A DNA stretch of 10,549 bases from Candidatus Woesearchaeota archaeon. GTDB taxonomy: Archaea > Nanobdellota > Nanobdellia > Woesearchaeales > SM23-78. A model generated the notes under the pieces. That model searched no databases. It saw only the letters and a list, made by a program, of their open reading frames with translations, and was not told the DNA's origin. This document shows, one piece after another, positions 1 through 5,303 of this stretch. The position numbers and the translations under genes were made by a program. Numbering within the stretch: position 1 is the stretch's first letter; every line of letters starts with the position of its first letter. The DNA is taken from NCBI GenBank assembly GCA_019322375.1, contig JAHWIP010000051.1:1-10549 (forward strand), in the 5' to 3' direction.

Positions 1-105
1 ATATCAGGGAAGTTCAGAGGCGACGTAACAATTGTTTACAGGAAATCCGGAGAAACAGTAACCCACACAACCGCAGTTTCAGTAGTAGGCAATGTTGAGA
101 CTTAA
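1..105 (+). CDS. C-terminal end of a probable surface or pilin-like protein (partial)
   Basis: An open frame enters from the left edge and stops at TAA 103-105, leaving 34 residues. The peptide alternates hydrophobic and polar residues (FRGDVTIVYRKSG, then THTTAVSVVG) and ends NVET, which suggests the last strands of a beta-sandwich. Archaeal pilin-like and other secreted proteins of DPANN genomes often end in this kind of pattern, but no signal peptide, class III motif or membrane segment is in view, so the family is a guess. A T-rich tract follows the stop. That the frame is real is supported by its being open to the edge and by the T-rich tract just downstream. Confidence 0.5.
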   Translation: MSGKFRGDVTIVYRKSGETVTHTTAVSVVGNVET

Positions 106-110
106 AATTA

Positions 111-133
111 TTAATATTTTTTTTATTCTTTTA
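111..133 (+). terminator. T-rich archaeal-type terminator
   Basis: A run of eight T (117-124) inside a longer T-rich stretch begins a few bases after the stop of the upstream fragment. Archaeal RNA polymerase commonly terminates on oligo-T in the non-template strand without a hairpin, and I see no stem here. The assignment is inferred from position and composition only. Confidence 0.45.
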
Positions 134-203
134 ATCTTTGATTAAAGGTCAGAAATTTATATTTCTGTTCTCTTTTTCTTATGTTTTATCAAAAAAAGGA
201 AGA

Positions 204-211
204 TTAATAAA
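204..211 (+). promoter_or_regulatory. Candidate TATA box for enolase
   Basis: TTAATAAA is centred at about 207.5, which is 40.5 bp before the TTG at 248. The same TATA-to-start distance is seen at the 1523-2161 gene and nearly so at rpe, both of which also have a Shine-Dalgarno. An alternative AT-rich box (TATATATTTA, about 217-226) would put initiation on top of the ribosome binding site. A third candidate is TTTATATT at 156-163. The choice is therefore tentative. Confidence 0.4.
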
Positions 212-235
212 AGGCATTATATATTTATTTTCTAA

Positions 236-244
236 GAGGTGGTC
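236..244 (+). promoter_or_regulatory. Shine-Dalgarno that selects the TTG start of enolase
   Basis: GAGGTGGTC closely resembles the archaeal Shine-Dalgarno GGAGGTGATC. It lies just before the in-frame TTG at 248, with a spacing of a few bases. The same bases contain the upstream in-frame GTG at 239, so that GTG is more likely part of the ribosome binding site than the initiator. Confidence 0.6.
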
Positions 245-247
245 TAC

Positions 248-1522
248 TTGGACAAAATACATGATATTAAGGCTTACCAGATTCTTGATTCCAGGGGTAA
301 TCCTACTCTGAAAGCTGTTGTTAGTACTAAGAAGCATTCTGGCTTTGCATTGGTGCCTAGCGGGGCTAGCAAGGGCTTGTACGAGGCTGTTGAGCTCAGG
401 GATGGGAAAAAAGCTTTTAATGGCAAAGGAGTGGAGAAAAGCCTTGATATTATTAAGAAGAAGGTTAATAAGAAGCTTAAAGGATTGAAAGTGACTGAGC
501 AGGAAGAGGTTGATTTAGAGCTTAAAAGACTGGATGCTACTGAGAATAAATCTATAATCGGGGCTAATACTATCCTTGCTGTGAGCCTGGCTGTGAGCAG
601 AGCAGCTGCTAATGCAAAGGGTAAAGAGTTATATGAATATTTAGCAGAGTTGTCTGGCAACAAGGACAAGCCTGTTATGCCTGTTCCTATGGCTAATGTT
701 CTTAATGGAGGAGAACATGCTGGTAATTACCTTAAAGTGCAGGAGTTTCTTTTACTGCCAACAGGAGCTAAATCATTTGCAGATGCTGCCAGAATGGTGA
801 GTGAGACTTATCATGTGCTAAAAAAGATTATTGATGATAAATACGGGGTTAATGCTACTAATGTTGGTGATGAAGGAGGCTTTGCACCTCCCATACGGAC
901 ACCTGAAGAAGCCCTGGACTTGGTTAGTGAAGCCATTAGTAAGGCTGGCTATAAGAGGAAGATGCGCATAGGCATGGATGTTGCTGCAAGTGGTCTTTTT
1001 GTTAATGATGAATATGACATAGGTGCTAATTTCAGTGCAAAAGGCTTAATGAACTATTATGACAGGTTGTTTAGCAAGTATGATATTAAGAGCATAGAAG
1101 ACCCTTTTGAACAAGATGATTTTGATGCTTGGCAGGAATTCATGAGCACAGTTGCTAAGAAGAGAAAAATCCAGGTTATAGGAGATGATTTAACTGTTAG
1201 TAATCCTCATAGAGTTAGAAAGGCTATTAATAATAATTATTGCAATGCTTTGATATTAAAGGTTAACCAGATAGGAACTCTTACTGAGGCTTTAAAAGCA
1301 GCAGAAATAGCAAAAGAAGCAGGCTGGGAAATCATTGTGAGCCATAGAAGCGGAGACACAGAAGACACATATATATCAGATTTAGCAGTTGGCATAGGCG
1401 CCAGCCAGATAAAACCAGGAGCACCATGCAGAGGGGAGAGGACTGCAAAGTATAATCGGCTTATTGAGATAGAAGCTAATCTTAAAAAGAGTGGTTATGC
1501 AGGGAGAAAGGTGAGGTTTTAG
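248..1522 (+). CDS. eno: Enolase (phosphopyruvate hydratase)
   Basis: Enolase interconverts 2-phosphoglycerate and phosphoenolpyruvate in the cytosol, in lower glycolysis and gluconeogenesis. From the GTG at 239 the frame is 427 residues; from the preferred TTG at 248 it is 424, about the normal family length. Numbering from the GTG, visible motifs are LDSRGNPT (16-23), the SGAS loop (41-44), NGGEHAGN (156-163), the catalytic GDEGG (210-214), metal ligands D247, E287 (in EDPF) and D316, the catalytic lysine K341 in LKVNQIGT, and SHRSGDTED (368-376). All key residues are intact. I choose TTG because the protein then starts MDKIHDIKAYQILDSRGNP, like other enolases, and because a Shine-Dalgarno sits at the right distance. 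The gene meets the reverse-strand gene at 1523 with no gap. The family assignment is certain; only the start is open. Confidence 0.97.
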   Translation: MDKIHDIKAYQILDSRGNPTLKAVVSTKKHSGFALVPSGASKGLYEAVELRDGKKAFNGKGVEKSLDIIKKKVNKKLKGLKVTEQEEVDLELKRLDATENKSIIGANTILAVSLAVSRAAANAKGKELYEYLAELSGNKDKPVMPVPMANVLNGGEHAGNYLKVQEFLLLPTGAKSFADAARMVSETYHVLKKIIDDKYGVNATNVGDEGGFAPPIRTPEEALDLVSEAISKAGYKRKMRIGMDVAASGLFVNDEYDIGANFSAKGLMNYYDRLFSKYDIKSIEDPFEQDDFDAWQEFMSTVAKKRKIQVIGDDLTVSNPHRVRKAINNNYCNALILKVNQIGTLTEALKAAEIAKEAGWEIIVSHRSGDTEDTYISDLAVGIGASQIKPGAPCRGERTAKYNRLIEIEANLKKSGYAGRKVRF

Positions 1523-2161
1523 TTAATTAATATAACTTGGTTTTTGGGGTTGTGATGTTCTAATAGATTCAATGGATTGATAGATTTTATTTGCGAGTTC
1601 TTCTAATCTTTTATCTTTCACTTTAATTCGTGTCTCTGTTCTTCCATGCTCATTTTTTCCAGGCCAGATTTGTGCCCCCTTCTTTTTTTGAAGCAAAGGG
1701 AATTTCTCTTCTTTTGTTGGTTCTTTTACCTTTTTTAAACCTAATTTATGTAACAGTCCTTTTGTTGGTATTTCTGGGATTCTTGGTTCAAAATTTATAT
1801 CATTTCCATCATATTGTAATTTCATAGTCAACATCCAACCCAAAGGACCGTCTCCACCAGTAAGCCTCATTTCAATCCTATTATTTTCTTTATTTTTTCC
1901 GACTAAGTAATCCGCAGCAAACAATATAAGAGGCATATGATCATTACAATCTATATATCTTATTCCAGTCACTTTCTTAGTATCTATGTGCTGATTAAAA
2001 ATATCTAAATACCATCTTCCAATATCTTCTTGGTTAGGACCCGGTACTTTGAGAATGGTTTCCATTGCTTCTTCAGGAGAAATTATTTTTCCGTATGGCG
2101 TTAATTCTTTACCGCTTATGTCTGGAAGGTTATAAGATTCTATTATAATTTTTTTACTCAT
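1523..2161 (-). CDS. Hypothetical protein, unrecognised, 212 aa
   Basis: I do not recognise this family. The protein is soluble-looking and charged, with no signal peptide or membrane segment. Its middle has a conserved-looking stretch, RYIDCNDHMPLILFAADYLV (about 68-87), then RLTGGDGPLGWML (99-111). A lysine-rich low-complexity linker (about 138-162) leads to a C-terminal part with a likely helix (about 183-200). The ATG at 2159-2161 is preceded by a GGTGATT Shine-Dalgarno, and TTTATAAA lies 40.5 bp upstream (centre about 2201), so the gene has its own promoter and is likely expressed. Its stop directly abuts that of enolase on the other strand. The codon and word content looks somewhat different from the neighbours, which could mean a lineage-specific or acquired gene, but I cannot quantify this. 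Confidence 0.8.
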   Translation of the reverse strand: MSKKIIIESYNLPDISGKELTPYGKIISPEEAMETILKVPGPNQEDIGRWYLDIFNQHIDTKKVTGIRYIDCNDHMPLILFAADYLVGKNKENNRIEMRLTGGDGPLGWMLTMKLQYDGNDINFEPRIPEIPTKGLLHKLGLKKVKEPTKEEKFPLLQKKKGAQIWPGKNEHGRTETRIKVKDKRLEELANKIYQSIESIRTSQPQKPSYIN

Positions 2162-2197
2162 ATTAAATCACCAACAGAAAACAGAAGCACAGTTCTA

Positions 2198-2205
2198 TTT
2201 ATAAA
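2198..2205 (-). promoter_or_regulatory. TATA box of the hypothetical gene 1523-2161
   Basis: The octamer TTTATAAA (palindromic) is centred 40.5 bp upstream of the ATG at 2161. Initiation about 26 bp downstream of the box would give a leader of about 14 nt, just enough for the GGTGATT Shine-Dalgarno at 2165-2171. Confidence 0.6.
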
Positions 2206-2240
2206 TATTTTGTTTTTTACTACTAACTCATAGTTAATTA

Positions 2241-2690
2241 TTATTTCTCAAACTCCTTTATCTTATCAACTCTTCTGGCATGCCTGCCTTCAAGGAATCT
2301 GGTTGTGAGCCATGCTTTAAGAATCTTTTTTGCAGTTTCCTCATCTGTTATGCTTGCTCCTAAGCAAAGAATATTTGTATCATTATGCTGCCTGCTAAGC
2401 CTTGCTGTTTTCTCATCATAAGCCATTGCTGCTCTTGCTCCTTTGACTTTGTTGGCAGATATGCACATGCCAATCCCTGTTGCACAGATAAGCACTCCTC
2501 TGGCTTTTTCCTTAGCAACTTTTGTTGCTGCTTTAAAGGCATGGTCAGGATAGTCATCGTCTCTTTCAAACTCAAATGATATATCATCATAAGGAATCTC
2601 ATTTTCTTCCAGAACTTCTTTTAGTTTTTCTTTTAACTCATACCCGCCATGGTCTGCTGCCAGAATAACTTTTTTCTTTTTTTCTTGCAT
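2241..2690 (-). CDS. rpiB: Ribose-5-phosphate isomerase B
   Basis: RpiB interconverts ribose 5-phosphate and ribulose 5-phosphate in the non-oxidative pentose phosphate pathway. The 149-residue protein has the typical RpiB length and motifs: AADHGGYELK (11-20), DDDYPDHA (44-51), the catalytic-cysteine motif LICATGIGM (67-75, C69), SANKVKGARAA (78-88), SRQHNDTNIL (99-108) with H102, and the C-terminal WLTTRFLEGRHARR (127-140). All expected active-site residues are present. The LacA/RpiB superfamily includes galactose-6-phosphate and allose-6-phosphate isomerases, but the neighbouring rpe supports ribose 5-phosphate as the substrate. There is no Shine-Dalgarno. A TATA box centred 26-27 bp upstream of the ATG implies a leaderless mRNA. 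It is divergent from rpe. Many archaea use the unrelated RpiA, so a B-type enzyme is worth noting. Confidence 0.95.
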   Translation of the reverse strand: MQEKKKKVILAADHGGYELKEKLKEVLEENEIPYDDISFEFERDDDYPDHAFKAATKVAKEKARGVLICATGIGMCISANKVKGARAAMAYDEKTARLSRQHNDTNILCLGASITDEETAKKILKAWLTTRFLEGRHARRVDKIKEFEK

Positions 2691-2711
2691 GGAAATAAGT
2701 GTTTACAAGGA

Positions 2712-2721
2712 TTTATATAAA
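2712..2721 (-). promoter_or_regulatory. TATA box of rpiB (leaderless geometry)
   Basis: TTTATATAAA, a perfect palindrome, is centred 26.5 bp upstream of the first base of the rpiB ATG. Archaeal transcription usually starts about 25-27 bp downstream of the TATA centre, so the predicted first transcribed base is at or next to the start codon. Confidence 0.65.
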
Positions 2722-2742
2722 ATTTTCGTCTAAATAATAACT

Positions 2743-2750
2743 TTTATAAA
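2743..2750 (+). promoter_or_regulatory. TATA box of the rpe/ureohydrolase operon
   Basis: TTTATAAA is centred at 2746.5, about 42 bp upstream of the CTG at 2789. The predicted mRNA would start near 2772 and include the GGGGTGGT Shine-Dalgarno. It lies back to back with the rpiB TATA box, about 30 bp away, so both promoters share one intergenic region. Confidence 0.65.
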
Positions 2751-2776
2751 TAATCCTCGTCTATATATATCTATCA

Positions 2777-2784
2777 GGGGTGGT
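2777..2784 (+). promoter_or_regulatory. Shine-Dalgarno of rpe, pointing to a rare start codon
   Basis: GGGGTGGT precedes the in-frame codons CTG (2789) and ATT (2792) and itself contains the in-frame GTG (2780). By analogy with the enolase arrangement, the GTG is probably part of the ribosome binding site. The initiator would then be CTG or ATT, or the GTG at 2807 further downstream. Confidence 0.45.
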
Positions 2785-3424
2785 AATACTGATTGTTCAG
2801 GTTGGTGTGAGTATTTTAAGTTTGGATTATGAAGATATTTCTGTGATTGACCAGGCTTTGATGAGGGCGAGCACTGCTAATTCTGTTCATTTTGATGTCA
2901 TGGACGGCAAGTTTGTTAAGCAGAAGAGCTTTGATTACAAGCTGGTTGCTGAGGTTCAGACTAATCTTAAGAAAGTGGTTCATTTAATGGTTAAGCAGCC
3001 TGAGAAAGTGGTTGATAAATACCTTAAAGCAGGTGCTGATGGAATAGTTTTTCATATAGAAGCTACTCGTTCTCCTAGAAAACTTATTGACAAGTTAAAA
3101 AAGAAGGATGTAAGGATTGGGTTGGCTTTGAATCCTGAGACTCCTGTTAAAAGAATAGAGAAGTTTCTTTCTGATATTGATTTTGTTCTTGTTATGACTG
3201 TTAAGCCTGGCAAAGCAGGGCAGAAGATGATTAAAGCTTCTCTGAAAAAAGTTAAGAGCATAAGAAAAAAATATCCAATGAAAGATATAGCTGTTGACGG
3301 AGGAATAAATGCAGATACTGCTCATGAAGCAATAATAGCAGGAGCAAATATCTTAATTGCTGGGAGCTATGTATTTGGAAGTGATGATCCTAAATTAGCA
3401 ATAGATTTATTAAGGAATGCTTAG
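2780..3424 (+). CDS. rpe: Ribulose-phosphate 3-epimerase
   Basis: Rpe interconverts D-ribulose 5-phosphate and D-xylulose 5-phosphate, the step beside RpiB in the non-oxidative pentose phosphate pathway. The TIM-barrel fold shows all family landmarks, numbered from the GTG: VSILSLDYE (10-18), VHFDVMDGKFV (36-46) with metal/catalytic H37 and D39, HLMV (68-71), GADGIVFHIEA (86-95), GLALNPETPV (114-123), VLVMTVKPGKAGQ (136-148, the phosphate-closing loop), and AVDGGIN (171-177) with catalytic D173. The loop PGKAGQ replaces the usual PGFGGQ. The start is uncertain: no ATG lies near, and the Shine-Dalgarno at 2777-2784 favours CTG 2789 or ATT 2792 over GTG 2780. Coordinates here use the GTG. The next gene starts 11 bp after the stop, which suggests an operon. 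Confidence 0.94.
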   Translation: MVILIVQVGVSILSLDYEDISVIDQALMRASTANSVHFDVMDGKFVKQKSFDYKLVAEVQTNLKKVVHLMVKQPEKVVDKYLKAGADGIVFHIEATRSPRKLIDKLKKKDVRIGLALNPETPVKRIEKFLSDIDFVLVMTVKPGKAGQKMIKASLKKVKSIRKKYPMKDIAVDGGINADTAHEAIIAGANILIAGSYVFGSDDPKLAIDLLRNA

Positions 3425-3435
3425 TCTTTGTTTCT

Positions 3436-4218
3436 ATGAAGATTTTCAAAATACCTCTTAATGCAGGCGCTCTGAGCAAGAAGAAAGGCTTGGAAAAAGC
3501 TCCTGATAAGATTGTTTCGCATCTGAAAGATTTTCACTTAACTGAGAAGGGAATGCTTCCTTTATTTGATATTAAAGAAGTAAAGGTTGATAATAATAAT
3601 TTAGAGCAATCTCACGCAGCAATATATAATGAGATTGAGAAGGTGAGCGCTTTTTCTATCTTAATCGGCGGAGACCATTCTCTTACTTACCCTGGTTTTA
3701 AAGCCTTTGCTAAGAATAATCCTGGGGGTGGCATAATTGTTTTTGATGCTCATCCTGATGTTCAGGAAAAACATGAGCCACCAACTCATGAGGATTATTT
3801 AAGAGTTCTGATTGAGGAAGGAACTCTTGATAAGAAAAATATTATTCTTGTAGGAGTCAGAAACATGAGCAAGGAGGAGAAGAAATTCATTGATGATAAC
3901 AAGATAAAGAATTATTCTATGAGAGAAATCAGTTTTGAAAGCCTAAGAGAAGTAGCTGACAGCATTATGAGTGTTGCAAGGCACTGGAGCAAAGTATACA
4001 TATCTGTTGACATTGATGTGCTAGACCCTGCTTTTGCCCCAGGAACAGGCTATCAAGAGCCAGGAGGCATGAATACTCGGCAGTTATTGTATCTGATTCA
4101 CAGATTAAAGATGCTAAGGAATATAGGAATGGCAGATGTAGTAGAAGTTAACCCTGACAAAGATGTTAATGACATAACTGCCAAGACAGGAGCAAAGATT
4201 GTTGTGGAATTAAGCTAA
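3436..4218 (+). CDS. Arginase/agmatinase-family ureohydrolase
   Basis: The ureohydrolase family hydrolyses guanidino compounds (arginine, agmatine, formiminoglutamate and others) with a two-manganese centre. At 260 residues this is slightly short for the family. All six metal ligands are present: H81 in GGDHS, D104/H106/D108 in FDAHPDVQ, and D192/D194 in SVDIDVLDPAFAPGTG (190-205). QEPGG (207-211) and the terminal EVNPDKDVNDITAKTGA (237-253) are also standard. The segment after DAHPD is EKHEPPTHEDYLRVL; the substrate-side histidine aligns with H118, but the usual HGTPF/HGMP-type sequence is altered, so the substrate is unclear. Agmatinase (polyamine synthesis) or arginase are the likeliest. 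There is no clear Shine-Dalgarno in the 11-bp gap after rpe, so translation probably couples to rpe. Confidence 0.9.
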   Translation: MKIFKIPLNAGALSKKKGLEKAPDKIVSHLKDFHLTEKGMLPLFDIKEVKVDNNNLEQSHAAIYNEIEKVSAFSILIGGDHSLTYPGFKAFAKNNPGGGIIVFDAHPDVQEKHEPPTHEDYLRVLIEEGTLDKKNIILVGVRNMSKEEKKFIDDNKIKNYSMREISFESLREVADSIMSVARHWSKVYISVDIDVLDPAFAPGTGYQEPGGMNTRQLLYLIHRLKMLRNIGMADVVEVNPDKDVNDITAKTGAKIVVELS

Positions 4219-4250
4219 AAAACCTCAAATTCCTCGAAATCTACAAAATC

Positions 4251-4258
4251 TTTATAAA
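4251..4258 (+). promoter_or_regulatory. TATA box of the eS17-alba unit
   Basis: TTTATAAA is centred 30.5 bp upstream of the eS17 ATG. This predicts a leader of only about four bases, and no Shine-Dalgarno is present in that space. Confidence 0.6.
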
Positions 4259-4284
4259 CCATCCTTTATTCTCTTATCCTCACA

Positions 4285-4476
4285 ATGGGTAGAATCAAGA
4301 CTAGACTGGTGAAGGCAATAACGCATCAATTGTTAGAGGAGCACAGGGACAGCTTTAGCACTGATTACGAGGAGAACAAGTTGAAAGTGGCAGAGTTAAC
4401 AGGGGTTAAGTCTAAGAAGCTGAGAAACATTATGGCAGGGTATGCTACCCGTATTATAAAAGCAGAAGCAAAGTAG
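4285..4476 (+). CDS. rps17e: Small-subunit ribosomal protein eS17 (S17e)
   Basis: This 63-residue basic protein is a component of the 30S subunit, found in archaea and eukaryotes but not bacteria. It starts MGRIKTRLVK, contains FSTDYEENK (24-32) and ends with the family hallmark SKKLRNIMAGYATRIIK (about 43-59), matching archaeal S17e over its full length of about 60-65 residues. The ATG has no Shine-Dalgarno and lies about 30 bp from a TATA box, so the transcript is leaderless or nearly so. alba follows after 48 bp and has a strong Shine-Dalgarno, so the two are probably cotranscribed with independent initiation. Confidence 0.94.
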   Translation: MGRIKTRLVKAITHQLLEEHRDSFSTDYEENKLKVAELTGVKSKKLRNIMAGYATRIIKAEAK

Positions 4477-4524
4477 AACTAGTAGAACAAAAACAAACAA
4501 CAACTAGAATAAGGAGGGATAAGA

Positions 4525-4806
4525 ATGGCAGAGGACAACTCAATCTTTATTGGCAACAAGCCATTCATGAACTATGTGACCGGCGTTGTAGTGCAGTTCA
4601 CAACCAAAGGAGCAAAAGAAGTGATAGTGAAGGCAAGAGGAAAGTTCATTAGCAGAGCAGTGGATATTTCAGAAGTGGCTATGAAGAGATTTCTCAAAGA
4701 CCAGATAGAACTAAAAGGGATAGCTATTGACTCAGAGGAGTTCAAGAACAAGGAAGGCCAAGACGTTCGAGTATCCACAATTGAGATTACGCTTGCGAAG
4801 AAGTGA
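4525..4806 (+). CDS. alba: Alba, archaeal nucleoid DNA/RNA-binding protein
   Basis: Alba is a small dimeric protein that coats archaeal DNA and also binds RNA. The 93-residue protein matches the family throughout: IFIGNKPFMNYV (7-18), the basic KEVIVKARGKFISRAVD segment (31-47) and the terminal VRVSTIEITL (81-90) of the beta-hairpin end. In the well-studied Sulfolobus protein, two adjacent lysines (K16, K17) contact DNA and the first is acetylated. Here that pair is N11-K12, so the acetylatable lysine is replaced by asparagine. The ATG is preceded by a strong GGAGGG (4513-4518) at good spacing. The T-rich tract after the stop probably terminates the eS17-alba transcript. Confidence 0.95.
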   Translation: MAEDNSIFIGNKPFMNYVTGVVVQFTTKGAKEVIVKARGKFISRAVDISEVAMKRFLKDQIELKGIAIDSEEFKNKEGQDVRVSTIEITLAKK

Positions 4807-4807
4807 A

Positions 4808-4837
4808 TTTTTTATTCTTTTTCTTATTGTTATTTTA
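4808..4837 (+). terminator. T-rich terminator after alba
   Basis: Several consecutive T runs, the longest six T at 4808-4813, start directly after the alba stop and precede the TATA box of the next gene. No hairpin is visible. This is the composition expected of an archaeal oligo-T terminator. Confidence 0.5.
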
Positions 4838-4846
4838 TTAATAAAA

Positions 4847-4854
4847 TTTATATA
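4847..4854 (+). promoter_or_regulatory. TATA box of the DUF3850/ASCH-like gene
   Basis: TTTATATA is centred 26.5 bp upstream of the ATG at 4877, the same leaderless spacing as rpiB and argS. This also argues against any longer upstream-extended start for that gene. Confidence 0.65.
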
Positions 4855-4876
4855 TGGGTTGCTATCCTGTGTTTTC

Positions 4877-5137
4877 ATGGAGATTAAAAAAAAGACCTGG
4901 CCAGAGCTTTTCCAGCGTATGCTTGAAGGCAAAAAGAACACTGATATGAGACTAGCAGACTTTGAAATAAAAGAAGGCGATATATTAGTGCTGGAAGAAT
5001 ACAATCCCAAGACTAAAAAATACACAGGAAGGGTTTTAAAGAAAAAAGTAAAAAACCTTAATAAAGTAAACTTAACTGATTTTCACACACCAGAACAAAT
5101 AACTAAGTATGGTCATTGGATTATTGAGCTTGAATAA
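4877..5137 (+). CDS. DUF3850/ASCH-like putative RNA-binding protein
   Basis: The 86-residue protein begins MEIKKKTWPELFQRMLEGKK and resembles the DUF3850 branch of the ASCH/PUA-like fold. The pattern is Trp-Pro-x-x-Phe near the start, GKKNTDMR (18-25, the ASCH-type G-x-K-x(3)-x-R signature), IKEGDILVLEEYNPKTKKYTG (31-51), and a last hydrophobic strand GHWIIELE (79-86). ASCH domains are thought to bind RNA; no function is established for this subfamily. An open frame extends 150 bp further upstream into alba, but the TATA box 26 bp before this ATG and the start of homology both favour 4877. No Shine-Dalgarno is present, so the mRNA is probably leaderless. A tRNA begins one base after the stop, so the two are likely cotranscribed. 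Confidence 0.8.
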   Translation: MEIKKKTWPELFQRMLEGKKNTDMRLADFEIKEGDILVLEEYNPKTKKYTGRVLKKKVKNLNKVNLTDFHTPEQITKYGHWIIELE

Positions 5138-5177
5138 TGGGTCCGTAGTATAGCCTGGAGAGTACGGTTGGCTTCGG

Positions 5178-5196
5178 CTTAGCCTTTTAAGAAGAC
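5178..5196 (+). other. tRNA intron 1 (canonical position 37/38, 19 nt)
   Basis: The exon-intron fold is a textbook bulge-helix-bulge. The outer helix is the anticodon stem. The 4-bp central helix is CTTC (5172-5175) with GAAG (5191-5194). The 5' bulge is GGC (5176-5178) and the 3' bulge is ACA (5195-5197). A short inner helix, TTAG (5179-5182) with TTAA (5187-5190), closes a CCTT loop. Archaeal splicing endonuclease cuts after the second base of each bulge, which gives exactly these borders and a seven-base anticodon loop. Confidence 0.88.
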
Positions 5197-5217
5197 ACCA
5201 GCAGACGCCGGTTCGAA

Positions 5218-5303
5218 TAACATTTGAAGTCCAGTGCATAGAGCGAGCTCAAAATTTATAAAATAGATATTGGTTTCGCTAGCACTGCGATATGTTGCGA
5301 AAG
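5218..5303 (+). other. tRNA intron 2 (T-loop, position 59/60, 86 nt)
   Basis: The T-stem is the outer helix. The central helix is TTCG (5212-5215) with CGAA (5298-5301). The 5' bulge is AAT (5216-5218) and the 3' bulge is AGT (5302-5304). The inner helix is AACAT (5219-5223) with ATGTT (5292-5296), with one G (5297) facing the 5' bulge. Cutting after the second bulge base leaves a perfect seven-base T-loop. Inside, CAGTGC (5232-5237) pairs with GCACTG (5282-5287) and AGCGA (5242-5246) with TCGCT (5276-5280), so the intron is a long imperfect stem with an AT-rich tip. No C/D-box motif or open reading frame is visible. Confidence 0.87.
5255..5262 (+). promoter_or_regulatory. TATA-like octamer inside the T-loop intron
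   Basis: TTTATAAA, the same octamer used by rpe, eS17 and argS, lies in the apical AT-rich part of intron 2. Initiation about 26 bp downstream would fall near 5285, giving a leader of about 69 nt to the ATG at 5354. It could serve the YkgJ/Fe-S operon, which otherwise has no visible promoter, but in AT-rich DNA it may be chance. Confidence 0.3.

Noticed and set aside
4727..4876. Upstream extension of the ASCH-like frame into alba
   Set aside because: The extension overlaps alba and has no family resemblance. A TATA box at 4847-4854 and the start of homology both place the start at 4877.
5139..5206. Reading the tRNA as tRNA-Glu (TTC), or as a long-variable-arm class II tRNA
   Set aside because: With C32 and T33 fixed by the stem, the anticodon is TCG, not TTC. 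The extra bases before the T-stem do not form a variable-arm hairpin but match a bulge-helix-bulge intron exactly, and the second stem strand CCAGC pairs better than TTAGC.
5218..5303. C/D-box or H/ACA guide RNA inside the tRNA intron, as in some archaeal tRNA-Trp introns
   Set aside because: No RTGATGA/CTGA pair and no terminal ACA in a suitable hairpin is visible.
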